The notes beneath the pieces were generated by a model that worked only from the letters and a program-made list of their open reading frames with translations, was not told the DNA's origin and did not search any database. The position numbers and the translations under genes are program-made. Positions 8,371 to 15,680 of a DNA stretch of 64,000 bases are shown here, one piece after another; the stretch's first letter is position 1, and each line of letters begins with the position of its first letter. Source of the DNA: Pseudonocardia sp. DSM 110487 (GTDB taxonomy: Bacteria > Actinomycetota > Actinomycetes > Mycobacteriales > Pseudonocardiaceae); the NCBI RefSeq assembly GCF_019468565.1, contig NZ_CP080521.1:9424001-9488000 (forward strand), read 5' to 3'.

Positions 8371-9087
8371 ATGAGCGACGTGATCATCGCCGGCGGCGGG
8401 CCTACGGGTTTGATGCTGGCCTGCGAGTTGCGGCTGCACGGCGTGGACGTGATCGTGCTGGAGAAGGACGCGACGCCGACCATGGTCGTCCGCGCGCTCG
8501 GCCTGCACGTGCGCAGCATCGAGGTGATCGACCAGCGAGGCCTGCCGGAGCGGTTCCTCGCGCACGGCCGGCAGTACCCGGCCGGCGGGTTCGTCGGCAT
8601 CCAGAAGCCGCCGCCCGACCTGGACACCGCCCATCCCTACGTCCTCGGCATCCCCCAGACCACCACCGATCGCCTTCTGGCCGAGCGCGCCACCGAGCTG
8701 GGCGCCGAGATCCTGCGCGGGTGCGAGCTGGTCCTGCTGCGGCCGGACGGCCACGTGGCGTGGGTCGGTGACGACCAGCAGGATCTGCTCGGCAGCCTTC
8801 CCCAGTGGTTCGGCGACCCGCGTGCCTCGGATCCGGACCGGACGCTGGGGCCCACGCCCGCGAAGGCCGTTCTCCGACCCCAGAGCGGTACCTGGTGTGG
8901 ACGGAGCCCGCGGGTGCTCGGTTGTCGGTTCAGTCGCTCAGGTTGCGGTGTAGTCGTCGTTCGTGCAGCTCGGTGCCGCCGGGGCCGCGGTCGAGCTGGG
9001 AACGTCCGGTCTCGGCCCAGCCGTGGCGGTCGTAGAAACGCAGGGCTCGTTCGTTGGTATCGAGAACCCACAGGCCGGCGTGGGTGA
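8371..9087 (+). pseudogene. FAD-dependent aromatic monooxygenase with a large internal deletion
   Basis: From the ATG at 8371 (GGGGGG just upstream) the product begins as a normal PheA/TfdB-type hydroxylase: DVIIAGGGPTGLMLACELRL is the FAD dinucleotide fold, and LGIPQTTTDRLLAERATELG is the segment around residue 95. It then jumps at about 8725 to VLLRPDGHVAWVGDD, which in this family lies near the C-terminal end of a protein of about 480 residues. Some 340 internal residues, including the GD FAD motif and the substrate domain, are absent, with the frame kept. The normal stop is also lost and the frame runs antisense into the GNAT gene until 9087. It cannot be a working hydroxylase. Confidence 0.7.
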
Positions 9088-9457
9088 AGCCGCAGGATCG
9101 GAGGCGGTCGAGCGCTGCGGTGTGCAGCTGGGTGCCGATGCCGCGGCCCCAGACGTCGGGGTCGAGGTAGAGCGCGTAGAGGTCGCCGATCGTGGGGTCG
9201 GCGCGGTCGGCCGGCACCAGCGGCGGACCGGTCGCGGCGAAGCCGACGACAGCCCCTGCGCTCGTTGCGACGACCACGCGCGTGTTCGGCCGGCGGGCGG
9301 TGAGCGCTTCCGACCAGAACCGTTCCCGATCGGGGAGGGATAGGCCGGCCAGCACGTCGTCGGGGAGCAGACCACGGTAGGCGGCGCGCCAGGACCGCAC
9401 GAGCACGTTGGCGATGGCATGGGCGTCGGCCGGGGTCGCCTCTCGGAGCTCGACCAT
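8930..9457 (-). CDS. GNAT family N-acetyltransferase
   Basis: 175 residues from the ATG at 9457. It has the RimI-like layout: LREATPADAHAIANV at the N-terminus, the substrate strand ATSAGAVVGFAATGPP near 75, the acetyl-CoA loop DVWGRGIGTQLHTAAL near 110 (R/Q-x-x-G-x-G/A), and the LDTNERALRFYDRHGW C-terminal motif. Such enzymes acetylate amines of small molecules or protein N-termini. Its 3' part is overlapped on the other strand by the read-through of the broken monooxygenase. Substrate unknown. Confidence 0.88.
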   Translation of the reverse strand: MVELREATPADAHAIANVLVRSWRAAYRGLLPDDVLAGLSLPDRERFWSEALTARRPNTRVVVATSAGAVVGFAATGPPLVPADRADPTIGDLYALYLDPDVWGRGIGTQLHTAALDRLRSCGFTHAGLWVLDTNERALRFYDRHGWAETGRSQLDRGPGGTELHERRLHRNLSD

Positions 9458-9491
9458 GCGGCCGATGCTTCCAGGGAAGGCTCGCCCCCTG

Positions 9492-9575
9492 TCAGTACTC
9501 GGCGAGGCAGAACGGGTGCCCCGCCGGATCGGCATAGACGTGGAACCGTTCGCCCTCCTGAAGAAGGGTGGCTCT
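9492..9575 (-). pseudogene. Remnant of a VOC/glyoxalase-like gene (C-terminal end only)
   Basis: The last 27 codons before the stop at 9492 read LLQEGERFHVYADPAGHPFCLAEY, the usual end of actinobacterial glyoxalase/bleomycin-resistance (VOC) proteins. Upstream in the same frame the sequence is Ala/Arg/Ser-rich with no VOC strands, so the first ~100 residues have been lost. It sits between two GNAT genes in a region that also holds the broken monooxygenase. The remaining stretch up to 9828 shows nothing recognisable. Confidence 0.55.
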
Positions 9576-9828
9576 ATCTGCTCTTGACCAGGGCGAACAG
9601 CAGGCACAGCGAGGGCACCTACGAGAGCCGTTCCGTACAGGTTCCGCGGTTGGGCAGTCTCGCGCTCGGACCCGCACTTCCCCCGTCCCCCTCGTCCTGG
9701 CCGTATTGCTCGTCGGAGCGGTGGGGGCAAGGGTGGCGCTTGCGCCATCGCGCAGCGACGCCGTAGGCGCCCATGCGGAGCCCGCACCTGCGGTTGCTGG
9801 CGGATCTGGCAATCGACATGCTTATTTG

Positions 9829-10311
9829 GTGCCTGACGTGCAGATTCGCCGTGGGGGTGGCGCTGACACCGACGTCCTGGCTGGGCTGGTCCCTGACCCG
9901 GATCGCAGATTCTGGCGCGTCCGTTCGGCCATGGATGGGTTGGAGCAGCTCCTCGTTGCTGAGGCCGACGGGCAGGTCGTTGGCGCCGTGTCCGTGCGCT
10001 GGGCGGGAGCGTGCGATCCACCGAACCCATGGATCTACGGCGGCGACGTGCTGGAGGACTGGCGCAGTCGTGGCGTCGGGTCGTTGTTGTGGCAGGCGGC
10101 GCACGAGGAGTGCAGGAGCCGTGGTCACGAGCTGGTGAGCCTGGACGTCGACCTTGAGAATGTCGCAGCTCGACGTCTGTACGAGCGCTTGGGCTACGAA
10201 GTGGTCGGTCGGCATGAGCACCGATGGGTGGCGAGAGATCGATCGGGCCGCGTGACCGGCGAGGGCACTGCCGATACTTGGCTCATGAGATGCGGCCTGA
10301 CTCCGAGGTAG
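9829..10311 (+). CDS. GNAT family N-acetyltransferase
   Basis: About 160 residues from the GTG at 9829; TTG 9826 and GTG 9838 are alternatives, and no good ribosome site marks any of them. The open frame extends further left, but that part (9568-9828) is low-quality Arg/Ala/Pro sequence. The acetyl-CoA loop is DWRSRGVGSLLWQAAHEE near residue 80, followed by LVSLDVDLENVAARRLYERLGYEVVGR, the typical GNAT ending. Base composition just before the start is lower in GC than the neighbours. Substrate unknown. Confidence 0.75.
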   Translation: MPDVQIRRGGGADTDVLAGLVPDPDRRFWRVRSAMDGLEQLLVAEADGQVVGAVSVRWAGACDPPNPWIYGGDVLEDWRSRGVGSLLWQAAHEECRSRGHELVSLDVDLENVAARRLYERLGYEVVGRHEHRWVARDRSGRVTGEGTADTWLMRCGLTPR

Positions 10312-10407
10312 GGCCGGGTAGCAGGTGCCGCCGGCCGCGAGCGGGCCGGAGGCAGGAGCGAGCGAGCCGAGCGGTGCCGGCGTAGCCGGACTGCGCCGCC
10401 GGAGGGT

Positions 10408-11982
10408 TCAGCTCGTCGCCGCCTCCCGGGCCCGCAGGTCCTTGCGCAGGATCTTGCCCGACGCCGACTTCGGGATCTGGTCGATGAACTCGACCACCCG
10501 CACCTTCTTGTGCGGGGCGATCCGCTCCGCGACGAACGCCATCACCTCGCCGGCCGTGAGGTCGGCGGCGCTCTCCTGACGCACGACGAACGCCTTCGGC
10601 ACCTCCTCGCCCTCGGCGTCGTGCACGCCGATGACCGCGGCGTCGGCGATCTTGTCGTGGGTCAGGAGCAGCGCCTCCAGCTCCGCGGGCGGTACCTGGT
10701 AGCCCTTGTACTTGATCAGCTCCTTGACCCGGTCGACGATCGTGAACACGCCGTCCTCCGTGACGGTGGCGACGTCACCGGTGTGCAGGTAGCCCTCGGC
10801 GTCGAGCGTGATCGCGGTGGCCTCTGCGTTGTTGAGGTAGCCGGACATCACGTTCGGACCCTTGACCCACAGCTCACCGCGCTCGCCGGGTCCGACCTCC
10901 TTGCCCGTCTCCGGGTCCACGAGCTTCGACACGACGTTCGGGATGGCGAACCCGCAGCTGTTGAGGTCAAGGTCCGGGCGGTTGTCCGGCATGCAGTGGC
11001 TCACCGGTGACAGCTCGGTCATCCCGTAGCCCTGCAGCACCGTGCAGCCGAGGCGCTTGGCGACCGCGTGCCCGAGCTCGGCGTCGAGCGGGGCGGCGCC
11101 CGAGAAGATCACGTCGATGCAGGAGAGGTCGTACTGGTCGACGATCGGGTGCTTGGCGAGCGCGACGGCCACCGGCGGGGCGATGTACACCCGGCCCACC
11201 CGGTAATCGGCGATGATCCGGAGGAACTCCTGCAGGTCGAAACGCGGCATCGTGACGACCGTGGCCCGCTTGTGCAGGCCCTGGTTCATCATCACCGTCA
11301 TGCCGTAGATGTGGAAGAACGGCAGCACCGCGAGGATCTTCGTGTCGCTGCTGACATCGCCCATCGCCGAGATCTGCTGCAGGTTCGCCACGAGGTTGCG
11401 GTGGGTGAGCACCACGCCCTTCGCCCGACCGGTGGTGCCCGACGAGTAGGGCAGCACGGCCGTGTCGGCCGCCGTCACGGTCTGGGCAGGCGGTTCCGCG
11501 GTGGTGGCGAGCAGGTCGCGCAGACTCGCGTGGCCCTCCGCCCCGTCGAGGACGACGATCGCCTCGGGAGCGAGGCCGACCTCGGCGGCAGCCGCAGTTG
11601 CGCGGTCGAGGAACGGCGACACGGTGAACAGCAGCTTGGCGCCGGAGTCGGAGAGCTGGTGGGCGAGCTCGCCGGGCGTGTAGAGCGAGTTGACGCTGGT
11701 GACGATGGCGTTCGCCCGCAGTACCCCGTGGAAGACGGCCACGTAGTGCGGCGTGTTCGGGGCGAACAGCGCCACCACGTCACCGGCGCCGATCCCCCGT
11801 TCGGCCAGCGCCGCGGCGATCTTGCCGACCATGCCGTGCAGCTCGCCGAACGTGATCGTCGCGCCCGAGGTGCCGTCGATCAACGCCGGGGCTCCGGCAC
11901 TCTCGCCGAAGCCGGTGAAGAGGAAGTCGAAGAGCGAGATCTCGGGAATCTCGACGTCCGGATACGGGCTGCGGACGGGCAT
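10408..11982 (-). CDS. AMP-binding acyl-CoA synthetase, 4-coumarate:CoA-ligase-like
   Basis: 524 residues from the ATG at 11982 with AGGAG nine bases upstream. It belongs to the ANL superfamily: the P-loop YSSGTTGRAKGVVLTH near residue 175, the AMP-binding YGMTE near 320, the hinge motif GEL(W)VKGPNVM and YLHTGDV near 405, and the catalytic Lys in PKSASGKILRK near the C-terminus. It makes an acyl-adenylate and then a CoA thioester. Overall pattern (SLFDFLF at the start, KELIKYKGYQVPPAELE) is that of 4-coumarate or medium-chain acyl-CoA ligases. TAGAGT at 12019-12014 on this strand could be the -10 box. Confidence 0.9.
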   Translation of the reverse strand: MPVRSPYPDVEIPEISLFDFLFTGFGESAGAPALIDGTSGATITFGELHGMVGKIAAALAERGIGAGDVVALFAPNTPHYVAVFHGVLRANAIVTSVNSLYTPGELAHQLSDSGAKLLFTVSPFLDRATAAAAEVGLAPEAIVVLDGAEGHASLRDLLATTAEPPAQTVTAADTAVLPYSSGTTGRAKGVVLTHRNLVANLQQISAMGDVSSDTKILAVLPFFHIYGMTVMMNQGLHKRATVVTMPRFDLQEFLRIIADYRVGRVYIAPPVAVALAKHPIVDQYDLSCIDVIFSGAAPLDAELGHAVAKRLGCTVLQGYGMTELSPVSHCMPDNRPDLDLNSCGFAIPNVVSKLVDPETGKEVGPGERGELWVKGPNVMSGYLNNAEATAITLDAEGYLHTGDVATVTEDGVFTIVDRVKELIKYKGYQVPPAELEALLLTHDKIADAAVIGVHDAEGEEVPKAFVVRQESAADLTAGEVMAFVAERIAPHKKVRVVEFIDQIPKSASGKILRKDLRAREAATS

Positions 11983-12401
11983 GCGGCGCTCCTTTGCGGG
12001 TGGCAGTAGCGGGACTCTACCCACCGGTAGGCCGCAATGGTCCAGACCGGATATGGGCTCCGACCGGCGGCTTTCACCTGAATGGCCTAACCCGGAAGGG
12101 TTGTCTTGATCGTCACCGCCTGCCAGGGTGAGCGCGCTGGCCCTGGCGAGCCCCACTCGCCCGGCCGGTCCGGAGCGGCGTCCCCTCGCCGCACCGGTTG
12201 CCACCGGCGTGCGGTGCCCCCGATCGCGCGGTCGACGTGGCGGTTTCAGCGGAGTGGCCCGAGTTCATGACTCCCCCTCAGATCCCGGGCCGCTCCGCCC
12301 ACCGAGGGAAGATTTCCCGCATATCCCGTCTGACCATGGCTTCACCCTGCGGTCGACCACTGCCACGAGTGCGGGCCCGTCGTCACTGTCTGTGGGCCGG
12401 T
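11983..12401. other. Intergenic stretch without a gene
   Basis: No convincing frame on either strand. It holds the upstream region of the acyl-CoA synthetase and, at 12265-12303, a stray copy of the 3' end of the DUF4349 gene. Confidence 0.6.
12265..12303. repeat. Direct repeat, copy 1 of the DUF4349 3' end
   Basis: 39 bases that match 12713-12751 with two mismatches. Copy 2 forms the last codons and stop of the DUF4349 gene; copy 1 lies in non-coding sequence about 450 bases away in the same orientation. The pair brackets the small acidic gene at 12402-12596. Confidence 0.75.
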
Positions 12402-12596
12402 TCAGTCCTCGTGGCTCTCCGGCCGGGTCTCGGATGTGCCTCCGAAACCCGGTGCGAGGTCGGCGGGATCTGGGCTGTCCGGTTCGGCTTCCGGTCCGCC
12501 CTCCGGCGGCTCCGGCTGCACGACGCCGGCCGGGTTCGGTGCGACCTCACTCGTGTCGGTACCGGGAGGAACCCTGGTCTCCTGCTCCTCGGTCAT
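12402..12596 (-). CDS. Small acidic Pro-rich hypothetical protein
   Basis: 64 residues from the ATG at 12596, with GAGG nine bases upstream. Composition is dominated by Glu, Asp, Pro, Gly and Ser, with no hydrophobic core, so it should be disordered. It follows the DUF4349 gene on the same strand and is flanked by the two copies of a 39-base direct repeat. No family recognised. Confidence 0.4.
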   Translation of the reverse strand: MTEEQETRVPPGTDTSEVAPNPAGVVQPEPPEGGPEAEPDSPDPADLAPGFGGTSETRPESHED

Positions 12597-12712
12597 GACG
12601 TCGACCTCGTTGTCTCGCTGGGCGGCCTTCGCCGGACGGCTGCCCACCCACGAACCGGCCCAAACGCATGCGCGGTGGATTTCAGCATCCGCTGACCAGG
12701 TAGCTCGCGCTC

Positions 12713-12751
12713 CTCATGACTCGCCCTCCGATCCCGGGCCGCTCCGCCCAC
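12713..12751. repeat. Direct repeat, copy 2 (3' end of the DUF4349 gene)
   Basis: Partner of 12265-12303. It encodes the final GGRSGPGSEGES residues and stop of the DUF4349 protein. Confidence 0.7.
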
Positions 12752-13679
12752 CTGCTCCAGCCGTGGCAGGCGTACGCCGTGTCCGGACGATCCGGCGGCC
12801 GAGCAGAACGAAACCGGCCAGCACAGCGAGGACCGGCAGGAACGGCAGGACGAACCCCACCACGGCGGCCGCGGCCGAGCCGATGGCGCGCAGTCCCTCC
12901 CAGCCTGCGGCGAGGCCGTCGAGGAAACCGGGTGCCGGTCGGGTGTCCTGCGGCGGCACGGCAACCGGACCACGCAGGTCCACGGTCAACGTCGACATCG
13001 CGACCTGGTCCCGCAGCGCCGCGAGCCTACGGGTGAGGGAGTCCAGCTCGGCTTCCCGCCGGGCGAGCTCCGATTCGATCGCCACCACGTCGCCGATGGA
13101 GCTCGCCTCGGCGAGCAGCCCGCGGACCCGCGCCACGCTCGCGGTCTGGGTGGCCACCCGCGCATCGAGGTCCACCACTTCCTCCGTGGCGTCGAGCACC
13201 TGGCTGCTGCGAGACACCACACGGCCGTACCCGGTGACGTCGTCGACGAGCCGGTCGAGCGCGTCGGTGGGCACCCGCAGCACCAGCCAGCTGCCGGTGT
13301 CGCTCGACTGCTCCTCGGTGACGAACCCGCCTGCGCTCGCGGCGGCGGTGCGGACCTGGCGAACCGCGGTCGCGGGGTCGCCCACCTCGACCGTGACCTG
13401 CGCGGTGCGCACTAGCTGCCGCTGCACGGCCCCGAGCGGGACGCCCGGAACCTGCGCGTCGCCCCCGCTCATCTCCGGGGCCGCGGACCCCTTCTCGTCA
13501 GCAGCGGACCCCACACCGATCGAGGGGGCCGGGCGGGCCGGGGCGACGGCCATCACGTCACTCGCACCGCCACCGGCGTCGCCCCCGACCTGCACGAGCG
13601 TGAATGCGGCCACCAGCACCGCGAGCACGACTCCCACCCCGACCAGCACCACCCGGCGCCTGATCCTGACCTGCACCAC
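12714..13679 (-). CDS. DUF4349 membrane protein
   Basis: 321 residues from the GTG at 13679, preferred because GAGGAGG lies 8 bases upstream; GTG 13685 is in frame. An N-terminal signal anchor (VVLVGVGVVLAVLVAAFTLVQ) leads to a Pro/Ala linker and then the DUF4349 domain: LVRTAQVTVEVGDPATAVRQV near residue 88, AGGFVTEEQSS, LVLRVPTDALDRLVDDV near 133. A long coiled coil follows (VDLDARVATQTASVARVRGLL to ELARREAELDSLTRRLAALRDQ), then a second membrane segment near 285 and a basic tail. The domain should lie outside the membrane. The cellular role is unknown. Confidence 0.85.
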   Translation of the reverse strand: MVQVRIRRRVVLVGVGVVLAVLVAAFTLVQVGGDAGGGASDVMAVAPARPAPSIGVGSAADEKGSAAPEMSGGDAQVPGVPLGAVQRQLVRTAQVTVEVGDPATAVRQVRTAAASAGGFVTEEQSSDTGSWLVLRVPTDALDRLVDDVTGYGRVVSRSSQVLDATEEVVDLDARVATQTASVARVRGLLAEASSIGDVVAIESELARREAELDSLTRRLAALRDQVAMSTLTVDLRGPVAVPPQDTRPAPGFLDGLAAGWEGLRAIGSAAAAVVGFVLPFLPVLAVLAGFVLLGRRIVRTRRTPATAGAGGRSGPGSEGES

Positions 13680-13781
13680 CGCCACCGCCTCCTCACCCTG
13701 TCCGCCACCAGGACGGAGGGCAGGGCGGTGCGGGTTGGCCGCCGTGGGTCACGATCCCGTCACGGCACCCGGAAACACCAC

Positions 13782-13833
13782 GACTCGCGCGCACCCAGAC
13801 CGCGACTCGCGTACACCCAGACCGCGACTCGCG
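13782..13833. repeat. 22-base tandem repeat, 2.4 units, at the 3' end of the YbjN gene
   Basis: Units start at 13782, 13804 and 13826, an exact 22-base period. Read in the direction of the YbjN gene each unit is CGCGAGTCGCGGTCTGGGTGTA-like and carries the palindrome GCGAGTCGC. The array begins two bases after the YbjN stop. A second array of the same family is at 36559-36602. Confidence 0.75.
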
Positions 13834-13835
13834 GG

Positions 13836-14330
13836 TCAGGTGAACAGGTGCTCGAAGGCTCGGAGGTTGGCCAGGCTCTCGCCGCGGTCCTGGCGCCAGG
13901 CGTGCTCGCGGCGGATCGACGTGACGAAGCCCAGCTCCAGCAGGGTGTTGAAGTCGCCGTCGGCGGCCTCGAGGACCTGGCCGAGCACGCGGTCGAGCTC
14001 ATCGGCCGTGACGGCGTGCAGACCGATCCGGCCGATCAGGTGGATGTCGCCGACGCGGTCGAGCGCGTAGTGCACCCCGTAGAGGCGCGCGTTGCGCTGC
14101 AGCAGGAACCGGTAGACCGCGTCGTGGGCCTCGTCCGGCTGCCGGCAGACGAACGCCTGCACGAAGAGGGCGTGCTCGCGGACGAGGAGCCAGCAGTGGG
14201 TCTGCAGCCGGTTGGTGCCGGGCAACGTCACGAGGAACTGACCGGGCTCACGGCGGTGGTGGTCGACGTCGAGCTCGGCCAGTGCGGCCGCGACGGTGGC
14301 GTCGACGGCCGGTGGATCCGCTGCGGTCAC
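13836..14330 (-). CDS. YbjN domain-containing protein
   Basis: 164 residues from the GTG at 14330, whose GTGA overlaps the mshA stop by four bases, so it is translationally coupled to mshA. The YbjN fold is visible in the alternating strands LVTLPGTNRLQTHCWLLV and LFVQAFVCRQPDE, the helix AVYRFLLQRNARLYGVHYAL, and the C-terminal ADELDRVLGQVLEAADGDFN helix. It resembles the type III secretion chaperone fold. In many actinomycetes a YbjN gene follows mshA, but its link to mycothiol is unproved. Confidence 0.88.
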   Translation of the reverse strand: MTAADPPAVDATVAAALAELDVDHHRREPGQFLVTLPGTNRLQTHCWLLVREHALFVQAFVCRQPDEAHDAVYRFLLQRNARLYGVHYALDRVGDIHLIGRIGLHAVTADELDRVLGQVLEAADGDFNTLLELGFVTSIRREHAWRQDRGESLANLRAFEHLFT

Positions 14331-15667
14331 CCCTCGATCATCCCGGCCGCCAGCCCGGCACGCATGGCCTGCCACTGGCGCTCGGCGAACTCGGCGGACG
14401 CATCGGCGTAGGTGTCGAGGAGGGCATCGGTGGTGCGATCCCATGAGAACCGGTGCGCGTGCCCGACGGTGTGGGCCGCGAGCTCGGCGCGACGGCCGGG
14501 CACGAGCGCGACCGCGCCGAGCGCGTCGGCCCATTGCTCGTCGCGATGGCCGTCGACGAGCAGGCCGGAGACGCCGTCGGCCACCGCGACCGGCAGCCCG
14601 CCCACCCGTGCCGCGACGACCGGGGTGCCGCAGGCCTGCGCCTCGAGCGCCACGAGCCCGAACGACTCGTTGTAGCTCGGGACGGCCACCACATCGGCGG
14701 CTCGGTAGACGTCCACGAGGCCGTCCCTGCTCTGGGGTGGCAGGAACCGCAGCACGTCGGTGATGCCGAGGGCGGCGCCGAGCCCCTGGAGGGCGGTGGG
14801 CTCCGCGAGCCCGCTGCCGGACGGCCCGCCCGCGACGAGCACGACCAGCCGGGACCGCAGGGACGGGTCGCGGCGCAGCAGCTCCGCCGCGGCCCGCAGC
14901 AGCACGTGCGGGGCCTTGAGCGGCTGGATCCGCCCGGCGAAGGCCAGCACGACGGCGTCCGGCGCGATGCCGAGCGCCGTGCGCGCCGTGGCCCGGTCTC
15001 CGGGGGTGTACCGCCCGAGGTCGACGCCGGGCGGGATCGCGACGGTGCGGTGCGGGTCGGCGTCGTAGAGCTCGACGAGCTGGCGCGTCTCCTCGTCGGT
15101 GTTGCTGATCAGGCGATCGGCCTCGGCCACGACCTGGTCCTCGCCGATCACGCGCACCATGGGCTCTGGCTGGTCGCCGTCGGCGAGCGCCGCGTTCTTG
15201 ACCTTGGCGAGGGTGTGGGCGCTGTGCACGAGCGGCACGCCCCACCGGTCTCTGGCGAGCCAGCCGACCTGCCCGGAAAGCCAGTAGTGCGAGTGCACGA
15301 CGTCGTAGTAGCCGGGTTCCTGGTGTGCCTCGGTGCGCAGCACGCCCGCGGTGAAGGCGCAGAGCTGGCTCGGGAGGTCGTGCTTGCCGAGGCCCTCGAA
15401 CGGCCCGGCGACGACGTGCCGCACCAGCACGCCCGGCGCAAGCTCCGCCACCGGGGGGAGATCCGACGAGGTCGCGCGCGTGAACACCTCGACGGCCACG
15501 CCGCGCCGGGCCATCCGGGTGGCGGTCTCCACGATGTAGACGTTCATGCCGCCTGCGTCGCCCGTGCCGGGCTGCTCCAGCGGCGAGGTGTGGACGGACA
15601 GCAGGCACACCCGGTCGGGTCGCCGCGGTACGTCGGTGCGGACGGAGGTCACGACCCTGTGTAGCAC
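14327..15667 (-). CDS. mshA: D-inositol-3-phosphate glycosyltransferase
   Basis: 446 residues, a GT4 retaining glycosyltransferase with the MshA-specific N-terminal pattern SVHTSPLEQPGTGDAGGMNV (residues ~24-43), where the inositol phosphate and UDP ligands bind. VVHSHYWLSGQVGWLA, IPPGVDLGRYTPGDR and FAGRIQPLKAPHVLL are conserved in the family. The catalytic E-x7-E region is PSYNESFGLVALEAQACGTPVVA near residue 340. It joins UDP-GlcNAc to 1D-myo-inositol 3-phosphate, the first step of mycothiol synthesis, which marks the organism as an actinomycete. The downstream YbjN gene overlaps it by four bases. Confidence 0.97.
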   Translation of the reverse strand: MLHRVVTSVRTDVPRRPDRVCLLSVHTSPLEQPGTGDAGGMNVYIVETATRMARRGVAVEVFTRATSSDLPPVAELAPGVLVRHVVAGPFEGLGKHDLPSQLCAFTAGVLRTEAHQEPGYYDVVHSHYWLSGQVGWLARDRWGVPLVHSAHTLAKVKNAALADGDQPEPMVRVIGEDQVVAEADRLISNTDEETRQLVELYDADPHRTVAIPPGVDLGRYTPGDRATARTALGIAPDAVVLAFAGRIQPLKAPHVLLRAAAELLRRDPSLRSRLVVLVAGGPSGSGLAEPTALQGLGAALGITDVLRFLPPQSRDGLVDVYRAADVVAVPSYNESFGLVALEAQACGTPVVAARVGGLPVAVADGVSGLLVDGHRDEQWADALGAVALVPGRRAELAAHTVGHAHRFSWDRTTDALLDTYADASAEFAERQWQAMRAGLAAGMIEG

Positions 15668-15680
15668 GCGCGGGGCAGGC

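Noticed and set aside
8856..8920. Short coding-like fragment RYLVWTEPAGARLSVQS on the plus strand
   Set aside because: Too short and without a recognisable family to call as a gene remnant.
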